Assembly (NCBI RefSeq): GCF_003471165.1
Contig: NZ_QRIL01000029.1
Coordinates: 1 to 51,879, forward strand
Length of the DNA: 51,879 nucleotides
Source of the DNA: Ruminococcus sp. AM22-13
Lineage (GTDB): Bacteria; Bacillota; Clostridia; Lachnospirales; Lachnospiraceae
Direction of reading: 5' to 3'
Shown: in pieces, positions 15,680 to 23,142 of the stretch
How positions within the stretch are numbered: the first letter of the stretch is position 1
How the letters are laid out: each line of letters starts with the position of its first letter
The notes under the pieces: model-generated
Database searches by the model: none
Told to the model about the DNA's origin: nothing
What the model saw: only the letters and a program-made list of their open reading frames with translations
Translations under genes and position numbers: made by a program

Positions 15680-16518
15680 ATGAAAATAATTACAAGAGCA
15701 AAATATCTCGATAGAATCATTGAATTGAATGGTACTCCTGACATCAAGATCATCACAGGCATTCGTCGATCCGGTAAGTCCAAGCTCATGTATTTCCTTT
15801 CAGCTTTCAGGAATATTGCCAATATTATGATGATGTTACTGATAAAGATAAGCTCTTTGATGGTTACGCTATCCAGGGTGGTTTGGCAGGTTCTTACGCT
15901 TACAGAACCGAAAAAGACAGAACAAACTATATCAAAGAGGTCTACGAAGCGATTGTTACAAGGGATTTGGTGCAGAAATATTCGCTCCCGGACACTTTGG
16001 TTTTACAACGTCTGAGCGAATTTCTTATGGATAATATCAGCAACCTGACTTCTCCTAATAAGGTCAGTCAGCTACTGACAGCAAATAAGACTCCGACCAA
16101 TCATGTAACTGTCGGCAAGTACATTAAGTATTTGTGCAATGCTTTTGTATTTTATGATATTAAGAGATACGACATCCGAGGCAAGAAATACCTGGAAAGC
16201 TCTGAAAAGTTCTATCTTTGTGACAGTGGCATTCGATATGCAATACTGGGAAGCAGAAATATGGATTATGGCAGAGTATATGAAAACATCGTTTGCATCG
16301 AGCTTCTTCGCCGTGGATACGATGTCTATGTCGGCAAGCTCTATCAAAAGGAGATCGACTTTGTTGCTCAGAGAGGCAGCGAGAAAATCTATATTCAGGT
16401 CAGCGACAACATTTCCAATCAGGAAACATTTAACAAATGTAGCAAGAATTCTCCCACCTCTTCAGGAACGCCACTGAAAAAGTGTTTTTTCATACTATAT
16501 ACAGTGTCTCAAAGTTGA
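15680..16518 (+). pseudogene. AAA+ ATPase with DUF4143, decayed
   Basis: The first part keeps the N-terminus and Walker A of the AAA_14/DUF4143 family ([12 protein letters not shown]). At about 15800 the frame jumps to [20 protein letters not shown], so some 60-150 residues including Walker B are gone and the reading frame is shifted. The DUF4143 part then runs openly ([14 protein letters not shown], then VGKYIKYLCNAFVFYDIKRY and YENIVCIELLRRGYDVYVG). It ends in an inserted 132-bp inverted-repeat element at 16454. Such ATPases are common, poorly understood proteins of anaerobes. Deletion, frameshift and insertion all point to a dead gene. Confidence 0.85.
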
Positions 16519-16585
16519 TTGATGTACTTTATTTTGTGTTAATTTATACGCAAAAAGGACTTTTTCAGTGGCCTTCTTCAGGTGG
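16454..16585. mobile_element. 132-bp MITE-like inverted-repeat element
   Basis: The left end (CCACCTCTTCAGG...GCCACTGAAAAAGT) mirrors the right end (ACTTTTTCAGTGGC...CTTCAGGTGG). The inner 14 bp are perfect inverted repeats and the outer part is imperfect. The 70 bp between them has no gene. It interrupts the 3' end of the DUF4143 ATPase, so it moved, or is what is left of an insertion sequence. Target-site duplication could not be defined. Confidence 0.6.
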
Positions 16586-16727
16586 TGAGATGAATTGCAC
16601 ATCTGAGCATATCTGCTCAAAAAATTCCTATATTATAAAAGAAACACTTGTTCTCCGTTTCCTAATGTAGTATACTAAAAAAGAACAATTAGTTCGTAAA
16701 TACATATCAGTCGATATAAGAAAAAGG

Positions 16728-17126
16728 ATGATAAATATAATAGAATTAGACCATAATTCTCATTCAGTATTTCTGTTATACTATCATCTGGTGATGGTTA
16801 TAAAATACAGAAGAAAAGTACTGAACGACGAAATATCCGAAAGAGCAAAAGAGATCTTCGAGTATATCGCACCCGGATACGGGATCGTATTGGAAGAATG
16901 GAATCACGATACAGATCATGTTCATGTGATGTTCCGCGCACAGCCAAAGACGGAACTCAGTAAATTCATCAATGCCTATAAAAGCGCCAGCAGCAGGCTG
17001 CTGAAAAAAGAGTATCCCAAGATAAGAGAAAAACTCTGGAAAGATGCATTCTGGAGCCAGAGCTTCTGTCTGCTCAGTGCAGGCGGGGCACCGATTGAAA
17101 CGATACGACAGTATATAGAAAGTTAA
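16728..17126 (+). CDS. tnpA: IS200/IS605 Y1 transposase TnpA
   Basis: 132 residues, the full length of a Y1 HUH transposase. The HUH metal-binding motif is DHVHVMF and the catalytic Tyr is in IRQYIES, four residues from the end; the Gln-rich helix before it is also typical. The protein nicks and joins single-stranded ends and moves the element by peel-and-paste. It starts with AAAAGG before the ATG and stops 10 nt before tnpB. Confidence 0.95.
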   Translation: MINIIELDHNSHSVFLLYYHLVMVIKYRRKVLNDEISERAKEIFEYIAPGYGIVLEEWNHDTDHVHVMFRAQPKTELSKFINAYKSASSRLLKKEYPKIREKLWKDAFWSQSFCLLSAGGAPIETIRQYIES

Positions 17127-17136
17127 GGTGAGAAGA

Positions 17137-18234
17137 ATGAACCGCGCCGTAAAAATAAGAATCTATCCAAATAAAGAGCAGAGAGTCCAGATAGAGAAAA
17201 CAATCGGCTGCAGCCGCTTTATTTATAACCAGATGCTGGCGGATAAGATCAGCTATTATCAGAAAGAAAAAAAGATGCTCAGGAACACACCGGCCGGATA
17301 TAAGAAGGAATACCCCTGGCTGAAAGAGGTGGACTCCCTGGCCCTGGCGAATGTGCAGCTGCATCTGGAAAGTGCGTTCCGGAAATTTTTCCGGGAACCA
17401 TCCTGTGGATTTCCACGCTATAAATCAAAAAAACATGCGAGAAATTCCTATACGACCAATGCAGTAAACGGGAATATCTTTTTGCAGGATACCCATCTGA
17501 AGCTTCCAAAGATGTCTGCCATAAAGATAAAACTCCACCGGCAGATCCCGTCAGACTGGAAACTGAAGTCTGTAACTGTGAGCCGTGAGCCATCCGGAAA
17601 ATATTTTGCAAGTCTTTTGTTCTGCTGTGAGAGCCAAACAGTGGAAAAAAGTCCGGCAGAAAAATTCCTGGGGATCGATTTTGCCATGCGGGGAATGTGT
17701 GTATTTTCCACAGGGGAAAGAGCCGGGTATCCTATGTTTTACAGGAAAGCAGAGAAAAAAATTGCAAGGGAACAGAGGAAACTCTCCCACTGTGAAAAAG
17801 GAAGCAGGAATTATCAGAAACAGAAGAAGAGAGTAGCGCTGTGCCATGAAAAGATAAAGAACCAGAGAAAAGATTTCCAGCATAAGCTCAGCAGGGGGCT
17901 TGCAGAAAGATATGATGCGGTATGTGTGGAAGATCTGAACCTGAAGGGCATGTCCGGAGGCCTGCATCTTGGAAAGGGCGTGCAGGATAATGGGTACGGG
18001 CAGTTCCTGTCCATGCTGGGATACAAATTGGAAGAGCGTGGAAAGCATCTTATAAAAGTAGACCGTTATTTTGCATCCAGCAAGATCTGCAGTGTATGCG
18101 GACATAAGAAAAAGGAACTGGCATTGTCGGATAGAGAGTATGTCTGTGAGTGTGGAAACCGGATGGACCGGGATGTGAATGCGGCAGTCAATATCCGGGA
18201 AGAAGGAAAAAGACTTTATAAAGAATGTGCCTGA
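17137..18234 (+). CDS. tnpB: TnpB RNA-guided nuclease (OrfB)
   Basis: 365 residues. The N-terminal OrfB helix-turn-helix domain (VKIRIYPNKEQRVQIEKTIG) is followed by the RuvC-like nuclease: first Asp in FLGIDFAM, Glu in CVEDLNL, and last Asp in MDRDVNAA. A zinc ribbon, CSVCGHKKKE...CECG, lies between the last two. All catalytic residues are present. TnpB proteins use an RNA from the element's 3' end to cut DNA and favour retention of the element. The ATG is preceded by AAGGTGAG, and an upstream in-frame GTG lies within that site. Confidence 0.95.
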   Translation: MNRAVKIRIYPNKEQRVQIEKTIGCSRFIYNQMLADKISYYQKEKKMLRNTPAGYKKEYPWLKEVDSLALANVQLHLESAFRKFFREPSCGFPRYKSKKHARNSYTTNAVNGNIFLQDTHLKLPKMSAIKIKLHRQIPSDWKLKSVTVSREPSGKYFASLLFCCESQTVEKSPAEKFLGIDFAMRGMCVFSTGERAGYPMFYRKAEKKIAREQRKLSHCEKGSRNYQKQKKRVALCHEKIKNQRKDFQHKLSRGLAERYDAVCVEDLNLKGMSGGLHLGKGVQDNGYGQFLSMLGYKLEERGKHLIKVDRYFASSKICSVCGHKKKELALSDREYVCECGNRMDRDVNAAVNIREEGKRLYKECA

Positions 18235-18385
18235 CGGCACAGAAAAAGATCCGTATCCGGATAAAAAATAAAACCGCGGGACACGCGGGGATAGCCTGTT
18301 TTAGCTTTGCCCTAAAGGGCAATCGAGCAGGAAGCCCCCACTTCAAAATCGTAAGATTTAAGTGGTGGGAGCATGTCACAGCAAA
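18235..18385 (+). ncRNA. Predicted omega-RNA of the IS605 element
   Basis: Downstream of the tnpB stop are two hairpins typical of this region: TTGCCC-TAAA-GGGCAA (18306-18321) and CCACTT..AAATC-GTAA-GATTT.AAGTGG (18337-18366), then GGGAGCATGTCAC. In characterised relatives the guide RNA scaffold ends here and the next 16-20 bases of flanking DNA are the guide. That flank would be the sequence just before the leuS promoter. Exact ends are inferred. Confidence 0.6.
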
Positions 18386-18411
18386 AATACTCGATACTGC
18401 GAAACGTTACA

Positions 18412-18440
18412 TTGACAAACAGCCTTTGTTGAATTAAAAT
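18412..18440 (+). promoter_or_regulatory. leuS promoter
   Basis: TTGACA and TAAAAT are separated by 17 bp. The start point would be near 18447, leaving a leader of about 190 nt before leuS. The IS605 right end is only about 30 bp upstream. Confidence 0.75.
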
Positions 18441-18446
18441 AAATTT

Positions 18447-18638
18447 TTAGGATAAGATGTCCATAATCGGACTGAAACCGCCGGAAATAATAAAAGTAGC
18501 TGTGTAGCCCAGTGGAGCAAACAGTAGTGGTGTCATGGACGCACCCTGAAAAGACGGTATCTCGTCTTGAGTCAGATGCCATGGTAACTCTGTTGCCGGG
18601 TAGTTCACATACAGCAAAATGTTGGAGGAAGTATAGAG
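18447..18638 (+). promoter_or_regulatory. Long structured leader of leuS, no T-box motif
   Basis: About 190 nt with several possible helices: GTCC-ATAATC-GGAC, GGTGTC-ATG-GACGCACC (one bulge), AAGACG-GTATCT-CGTCTT, and GGTAAC-TCT-GTTGCC. The T-box consensus (AGGGTGGNACCGCG) and a U-tract terminator are both absent, although leuS is usually T-box controlled in this phylum. It ends with GGAGGAAG before the ATG. I do not recognise the RNA family. Regulation is an inference from length and structure. Confidence 0.5.
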
Positions 18639-21041
18639 ATGAAATACTTGTTTAAAAAGATCGAGCCTAAGTGGCAGGCGAAATGGGAAGAAAGTAAAGT
18701 CTTCGAAGCCAAAGATAACAGCGATAAACCTAAGTTCTATGGCCTGGTAGAGTTTCCATATCCAAGTGGTGCAGGTATGCACGTAGGACATATCAAAGCA
18801 TATTCCAGTCTGGAGGTTATTTCCAGAAAACGTCGTATGGAAGGCTATAATGTACTTTTCCCGATCGGATTTGATGCATTCGGTCTCCCGACTGAGAACT
18901 ACGCAGTAAAGACCGGAACACATCCACGTATCATCACAGATGAGAACATCAAGAGATTTTCCAATCAGTTAAAGAAAGTTGGATTCTCTTTTGACTGGAA
19001 CCGTGTGATCGATACAACAGATGAAGACTACTACAAATGGACACAGTGGATTTTTCTGAAAATGTTTGAAAAAGGTCTTGTATTCAGAGACAGAACACTG
19101 GTTAACTACTGCCCGCACTGTAAAGTAGTCCTTTCCAATGAGGACAGCCAGGGCGGTAAATGTGATATCTGTCACAGCGATGTTGTTCAGAAATCCAAAG
19201 ATGTATGGTATTTAAGAATCACCCAGTATGCAGATAAGCTTCTGGAAGGTCTGAAAGATGTAGATTATCCGGATAATGTAAAACAGCAGCAGATTCACTG
19301 GATCGGAAAATCAAAAGGTGCTTTCGTTAACTTCGACGTTGACGGAATCGACGAGAAACTTGAAATCTATACAACCAGACCGGATACCCTGTTTGGTGTA
19401 ACATTCATGGTAATCGCACCGGAACATCCGATCATTGACAAATATGCAGATAAAGTCACAAACATGGACGAGATTACTGCATATCGTAATGAGTGTGCAA
19501 AGAAAACAGAGTTTGAGAGAACTCAGCTTGTAAAAGATAAAACAGGTGTGAGAATCCAGGGACTTGAGGGAATCAACCCGGTTAACGGTAAGAAAATCCC
19601 GATTTACATTGCTGACTACGTAATGATGGGATATGGTACAGGTGCTATCATGGCAGTACCTGCTCACGATCAGCGTGACTATGATTTCGCGAAGAAATTC
19701 GGCATCGACATTATCGAAGTTATCAAAGGTGGAGATATTTCCAAAGAAGCCTATACAGGTGACGGTGAAATGGTAAATTCCGATTTCCTGAACGGATATG
19801 CAAAGAAGAAAGATTCTATTGAGCGTATGCTGGAAGAACTGGAGAAAAAAGGAATCGGTAAAGCCGGTGTTCAGTATAAGATGAAAGACTGGGCATTCAA
19901 CCGCCAGAGATACTGGGGCGAGCCAATCCCGCTTATTCATTGCCCGAACTGTGGTGTTGTAGCAGTTCCGGAGAATGAACTTCCGCTGCGTCTGCCGGAT
20001 GTAAAGGACTTCGAGCCAGGTGAAGACGGACAGTCTCCGCTTGCAAAGATTGATTCTTTCGTAAACTGCACATGCCCGAAATGTGGTGCTGCAGCGAAGC
20101 GTGAGACAGATACCATGCCTCAGTGGGCAGGTTCTTCCTGGTATTTCTTAAGATACACAGATCCGCACAATGCAAATGCACTGGCAGATATGGACAAACT
20201 GAAATACTGGATGCCTGTTGACTGGTACAATGGTGGTATGGAACATGTTACCAGACATATGATCTACTCCAGATTCTGGCATCATTTCCTGTATGATCTT
20301 GGCGTAGTAAATACACCGGAACCATACGCAAAACGTTCCATCCAGGGACTGATCCTCGGACCGGACGGAGATAAAATGAGTAAATCCAAGGGTAATGTAG
20401 TTGACCCGCTGGATATTGTAGAAGAATACGGAGCAGATACTCTTCGTACCTATGTACTGTTTATGGGTGACTATGGGGCAGCTACTCCATGGAGCGAGAA
20501 CTCTGTAAAGGGCTGCAAGAAGTTCCTGGACCGTGTTGCAGGGCTGACAGATATCCTTTCTGAAGAATCCGTATCTGATGAACTGGAGATGAAACTCCAC
20601 CGCACCATCAAGAAAGTTTCTTCTGATATCGAGAACCTGAAATTCAATACAGCGATCGCCAGCCTGATGACACTCCTTAATGAGATCACAGCAGAAGGAC
20701 ATTTGAGCAAAGATGACCTTACCATCTTTATCAAACTGCTCAGCCCATTTGCACCACATATCTGCGAAGAAATCTGGGAATTCATCGGAGGCGAAGGCTT
20801 ACTGGCAGTTTCTGAATGGCCGAAATACGATGAAGGCAAAACAATTGCCAAGACCGTTGAGATCGGTGTACAGGTTAATGGTAAAGTAAGAGGAACAATC
20901 GTAATCCCTAACGGATGCGAAAAAGAAAAAGCATTCGAAATCGCCAAAGCAGACGAGAGAATTGCTTCCTTCCTGGAAGGCAAGAACCTCGTTAAAGAAA
21001 TCTATGTACCGAATAAGATCGTAAACTTTGTTGCGAAATAA
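18639..21041 (+). CDS. leuS: Leucyl-tRNA synthetase
   Basis: 800 residues, normal for bacterial LeuRS. It charges tRNA-Leu with leucine in the cytoplasm. The class I signature HIGH appears as PSGAGMHVGHIKAYS near residue 45, and KMSKS as GDKMSKSKGNVVDP near residue 575. The editing (CP1) domain is present with TTRPDTLFGVTF and the GTGAIMAVPAHDQRDYDFA stretch. Two Cys pairs in the zinc domain (CPHCK, CDIC) are intact. The C-terminal EVQVNGKVRGTI-like segment closes the gene. Preceded by the 190-nt leader described above and followed by a strong terminator. Confidence 0.99.
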   Translation: MKYLFKKIEPKWQAKWEESKVFEAKDNSDKPKFYGLVEFPYPSGAGMHVGHIKAYSSLEVISRKRRMEGYNVLFPIGFDAFGLPTENYAVKTGTHPRIITDENIKRFSNQLKKVGFSFDWNRVIDTTDEDYYKWTQWIFLKMFEKGLVFRDRTLVNYCPHCKVVLSNEDSQGGKCDICHSDVVQKSKDVWYLRITQYADKLLEGLKDVDYPDNVKQQQIHWIGKSKGAFVNFDVDGIDEKLEIYTTRPDTLFGVTFMVIAPEHPIIDKYADKVTNMDEITAYRNECAKKTEFERTQLVKDKTGVRIQGLEGINPVNGKKIPIYIADYVMMGYGTGAIMAVPAHDQRDYDFAKKFGIDIIEVIKGGDISKEAYTGDGEMVNSDFLNGYAKKKDSIERMLEELEKKGIGKAGVQYKMKDWAFNRQRYWGEPIPLIHCPNCGVVAVPENELPLRLPDVKDFEPGEDGQSPLAKIDSFVNCTCPKCGAAAKRETDTMPQWAGSSWYFLRYTDPHNANALADMDKLKYWMPVDWYNGGMEHVTRHMIYSRFWHHFLYDLGVVNTPEPYAKRSIQGLILGPDGDKMSKSKGNVVDPLDIVEEYGADTLRTYVLFMGDYGAATPWSENSVKGCKKFLDRVAGLTDILSEESVSDELEMKLHRTIKKVSSDIENLKFNTAIASLMTLLNEITAEGHLSKDDLTIFIKLLSPFAPHICEEIWEFIGGEGLLAVSEWPKYDEGKTIAKTVEIGVQVNGKVRGTIVIPNGCEKEKAFEIAKADERIASFLEGKNLVKEIYVPNKIVNFVAK

Positions 21042-21095
21042 TATACTACACGATCATACAGATAAATAAATCTAAAGAACAATAAAATAGAAACA

Positions 21096-21141
21096 GTAAA
21101 AAGAGGACCGGCAGAACTTTTCTGAGCAGTCCTCTTTTTAC
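21096..21141 (+). terminator. leuS terminator
   Basis: GTAAAAAGAGGAC and GTCCTCTTTTTAC form a perfect 13-bp stem around a 20-nt loop, with U-rich sequence on the 3' arm. It would also work for the minus strand. Confidence 0.85.
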
Positions 21142-21157
21142 TATGCAAAGGTATGGC

Positions 21158-21253
21158 ATGAAAAAATCAAGAATTTTCACTTTCTTACAGCTTGTCGGCG
21201 GAATACTTGCCATTTATGGTATTTATATAACTGTCATTGATTATAATGAGTAA
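21158..21253 (+). CDS. 31-residue membrane peptide
   Basis: ATG at 21158 opens a 31-codon frame: MKKSRIF, then one hydrophobic segment (FLQLVGGILAIYGIYITVI), then DYNE and a stop at 21251-21253. It has a basic start and acidic end, as expected for a single-pass membrane peptide. Its last 8 nt overlap the start of the next gene (ATGAGTAA), which has no ribosome binding site of its own, so translational coupling is likely. The weak AAAGG before the ATG is the main doubt. Function unknown. Confidence 0.5.
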   Translation: MKKSRIFTFLQLVGGILAIYGIYITVIDYNE

Positions 21254-21680
21254 TAAATCGAAAGGATTCGACAAAATTCTATATAAAACTATGATAAATG
21301 AAAGAAACGATCAAAGAATAAATGCAATAGAAAACTTAAAAAACGCCTGCACAGAAGAAAATCTCTGGCAGGCAATAGTAGCTTTTCAAAACTTTCCATT
21401 TTATACAGCATCCGGGCTTCCCTTTCATTATAGCCTGAAGACAGGAAGAAACGGTGAATTAACGAAAGAACTATGGGTAAACCGCAGGGAGAACAGCAAA
21501 AGTCTGGCATGGAGCAGCGTAGTGCTTGCATTTCAACATGCCAGACAGATTTCTGAAGAAATCCCGGGTCCCAAAAAACTGGGAAATATCCGCGGGATTT
21601 CATACATATATGCTATTTTCTGGAAACTGGGACTGATAAAAGTTCCGGACACAATTGCCGAAAAAATGACCGAACCTTAA
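21246..21680 (+). CDS. Uncharacterised Lachnospiraceae protein
   Basis: 144 residues, soluble. The C-terminal half has the pattern YTASGLPFHYSL, then LWVNRRENSKSLAWSSVV and GPKKLGNIRGISYIYAIFWK, which I recall from many uncharacterised proteins of gut Clostridia with the same 'GPKKLG...YLYPIF..LGLI' ending. No known role. The ATG overlaps the preceding small ORF, so it is probably translated by coupling. Directly after its stop comes a 27-bp sequence nearly identical to the last codons of the six-Myb gene (see findings). Confidence 0.7.
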   Translation: MSNKSKGFDKILYKTMINERNDQRINAIENLKNACTEENLWQAIVAFQNFPFYTASGLPFHYSLKTGRNGELTKELWVNRRENSKSLAWSSVVLAFQHARQISEEIPGPKKLGNIRGISYIYAIFWKLGLIKVPDTIAEKMTEP

Positions 21681-21685
21681 ATGCA

Positions 21686-23071
21686 TTATTTTAGAGGATT
21701 GCTATAGGAGCGTTCCTCAGGTAACCGCCTGCTGATATGCCGGAATGTCAGCGTAAACACGATTCCCTTCACAATGGAAGAGATCGTAAGTGCCCACCAT
21801 ATACCATTTAATCCCATTCCTGCATGTGTCAGGATTAATGCCAGCGGGATTCGTGAGCCTGTCAGGATCACACTGATCACACTGGATAATCTGGTGCGTC
21901 CAAGTCCTGATAATGCGCCCACTGTCATCAGCTCAATGGACATAAAGACTTCACTGAATCCGATAATGACCAGATAATTGACAGCAGTGTCCAGCGCTTC
22001 TCTTTCGTGGAAAAATAATCTTGCAATTGGCTCCGGAAGAAAGACAAAAGCTGCAGTGACAAACAGGCCCCAAATTGTGAGGACGCGAAATGACAGACTG
22101 TAACCTTTACGGATACGGCCTTTTTTTCGTGCACCGTAGTTTTGGGCAATAAAAGCATTCAATGCTGAAGCAAAACCATCTGCAGTATTCCAGGATACAG
22201 ATTCAATCTGTCCGCCAACACGCTGTGTTGCAATAGCGGCAGCACCATAACCGGAAACCATACGGGTCAGGACCATGGAGATGAAGCAGTAAATGCTTCC
22301 CTGTATAGCTGTGGGAAATCCGATTCTGAAGATGTGCTTATAATATTCTTTTGGAAAAACAGACAGCAGATTCAGATGCTGTAAAACATTTGGCTCCAGT
22401 CTGGAATGCCGGATACGCAGAACCATCACCACAAAAACCAGAATCTGTGAACTTACTGTCGCAATAGCGGCTCCGGCAACCTCCAGCCTCGGGAAAGGTC
22501 CGATGCCAAGGATCAGCAGTGGATCCAGGATCATATTTCCGGCAAGCCCGATAAAGTTTGCAAGCAGGGGAGTGCGGGAATCTCCCTGTGCAGTTGAGAG
22601 TCCGGTCAGCGTCAGATTCAGATAAGAAAAAAGGATCAGCCCACAGGTGATCAATGTATAAGATCTGGCAGCAGTATAAGTTTCTGCGTCGGTCAGATTA
22701 AAAAATCCCAGCAGAGGCTGTATGAAAATAACGCAGACAGCAGCAAACAAAATGCCGGACAGTGCAGTGAGCTGCAGAGAACCGGCGGCATAGGAACGTG
22801 CCTGGTCATAATCTTTGCGCCCGCATGCCTGGGCTGTATTTACCTGTCCGCCCATTCTTGACAGGGATACAAGACCCTGGGAGAGCCAGACATACATTCC
22901 GCCTACTCCCACGCCTGCAACCGCCTTCGCACCAAGCAGTCCGATCCATGCCATATCCATGATACTGTATGCTGTTCCCAGCATGGAAGAAATCATGATA
23001 GGCAGAGCCAGCTCTGCCAGAGTTTTAAGGATCGGACCGGAAGTCAGATCCACAGTTTTTGCTTTACTCAT
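21686..23071 (-). CDS. MATE-family multidrug/Na+ antiporter
   Basis: 461 residues with about 12 membrane helices in two MatE bundles, the standard architecture. The start region LTSGPILKTLAELALPIMIS is a typical MATE entry, and the internal repeat shows as PTAIQGSIYCFISMVLTRMV in the second half. It exports cationic drugs or metabolites against Na+ or H+. The start used has AAGGG nine bases upstream; a longer reading would add MKCHLLVHEGLLQ. It is convergent with the gene before it and lies about 70 bp downstream of the ABC-F gene on the same strand. Confidence 0.92.
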   Translation of the reverse strand: MSKAKTVDLTSGPILKTLAELALPIMISSMLGTAYSIMDMAWIGLLGAKAVAGVGVGGMYVWLSQGLVSLSRMGGQVNTAQACGRKDYDQARSYAAGSLQLTALSGILFAAVCVIFIQPLLGFFNLTDAETYTAARSYTLITCGLILFSYLNLTLTGLSTAQGDSRTPLLANFIGLAGNMILDPLLILGIGPFPRLEVAGAAIATVSSQILVFVVMVLRIRHSRLEPNVLQHLNLLSVFPKEYYKHIFRIGFPTAIQGSIYCFISMVLTRMVSGYGAAAIATQRVGGQIESVSWNTADGFASALNAFIAQNYGARKKGRIRKGYSLSFRVLTIWGLFVTAAFVFLPEPIARLFFHEREALDTAVNYLVIIGFSEVFMSIELMTVGALSGLGRTRLSSVISVILTGSRIPLALILTHAGMGLNGIWWALTISSIVKGIVFTLTFRHISRRLPEERSYSNPLK

Positions 23072-23142
23072 TTGTAATAACCCTTCATGTACCAATAAGT
23101 GACATTTCAAAAGTTAACCTGTCAGTACATTTACCCCATTTA

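Larger units (their letters stand above)
16600..18385 (+). mobile_element. IS200/IS605-family insertion sequence
   Basis: A complete single-strand transposon: tnpA, tnpB and a structured right end. Like other members it has no inverted terminal repeats; borders given are approximate. A subterminal hairpin (GAGCA-TATC-TGCTC) lies near the left end, and the right end has the hairpin CCACTT...AAGTGG. It lies immediately 5' of the leuS promoter. Both genes look intact, so the copy may be active. Confidence 0.85.

Noticed and set aside
18400..18640. T-box riboswitch for leuS
   Set aside because: No AGGGTGGNACCGCG-like sequence and no terminator; only the real T-box at tyrS meets the standard.
18447..18923. 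Minus-strand frame overlapping the leuS leader and 5' end
   Set aside because: It overlaps a certain essential gene and the leader; more likely a shadow of a structured RNA than a protein.
15328..21707. Attachment sites of the serine recombinase
   Set aside because: The repeated 27-bp sequence encloses leuS and lies downstream of, not around, the recombinase; it cannot be called attL/attR on this evidence.
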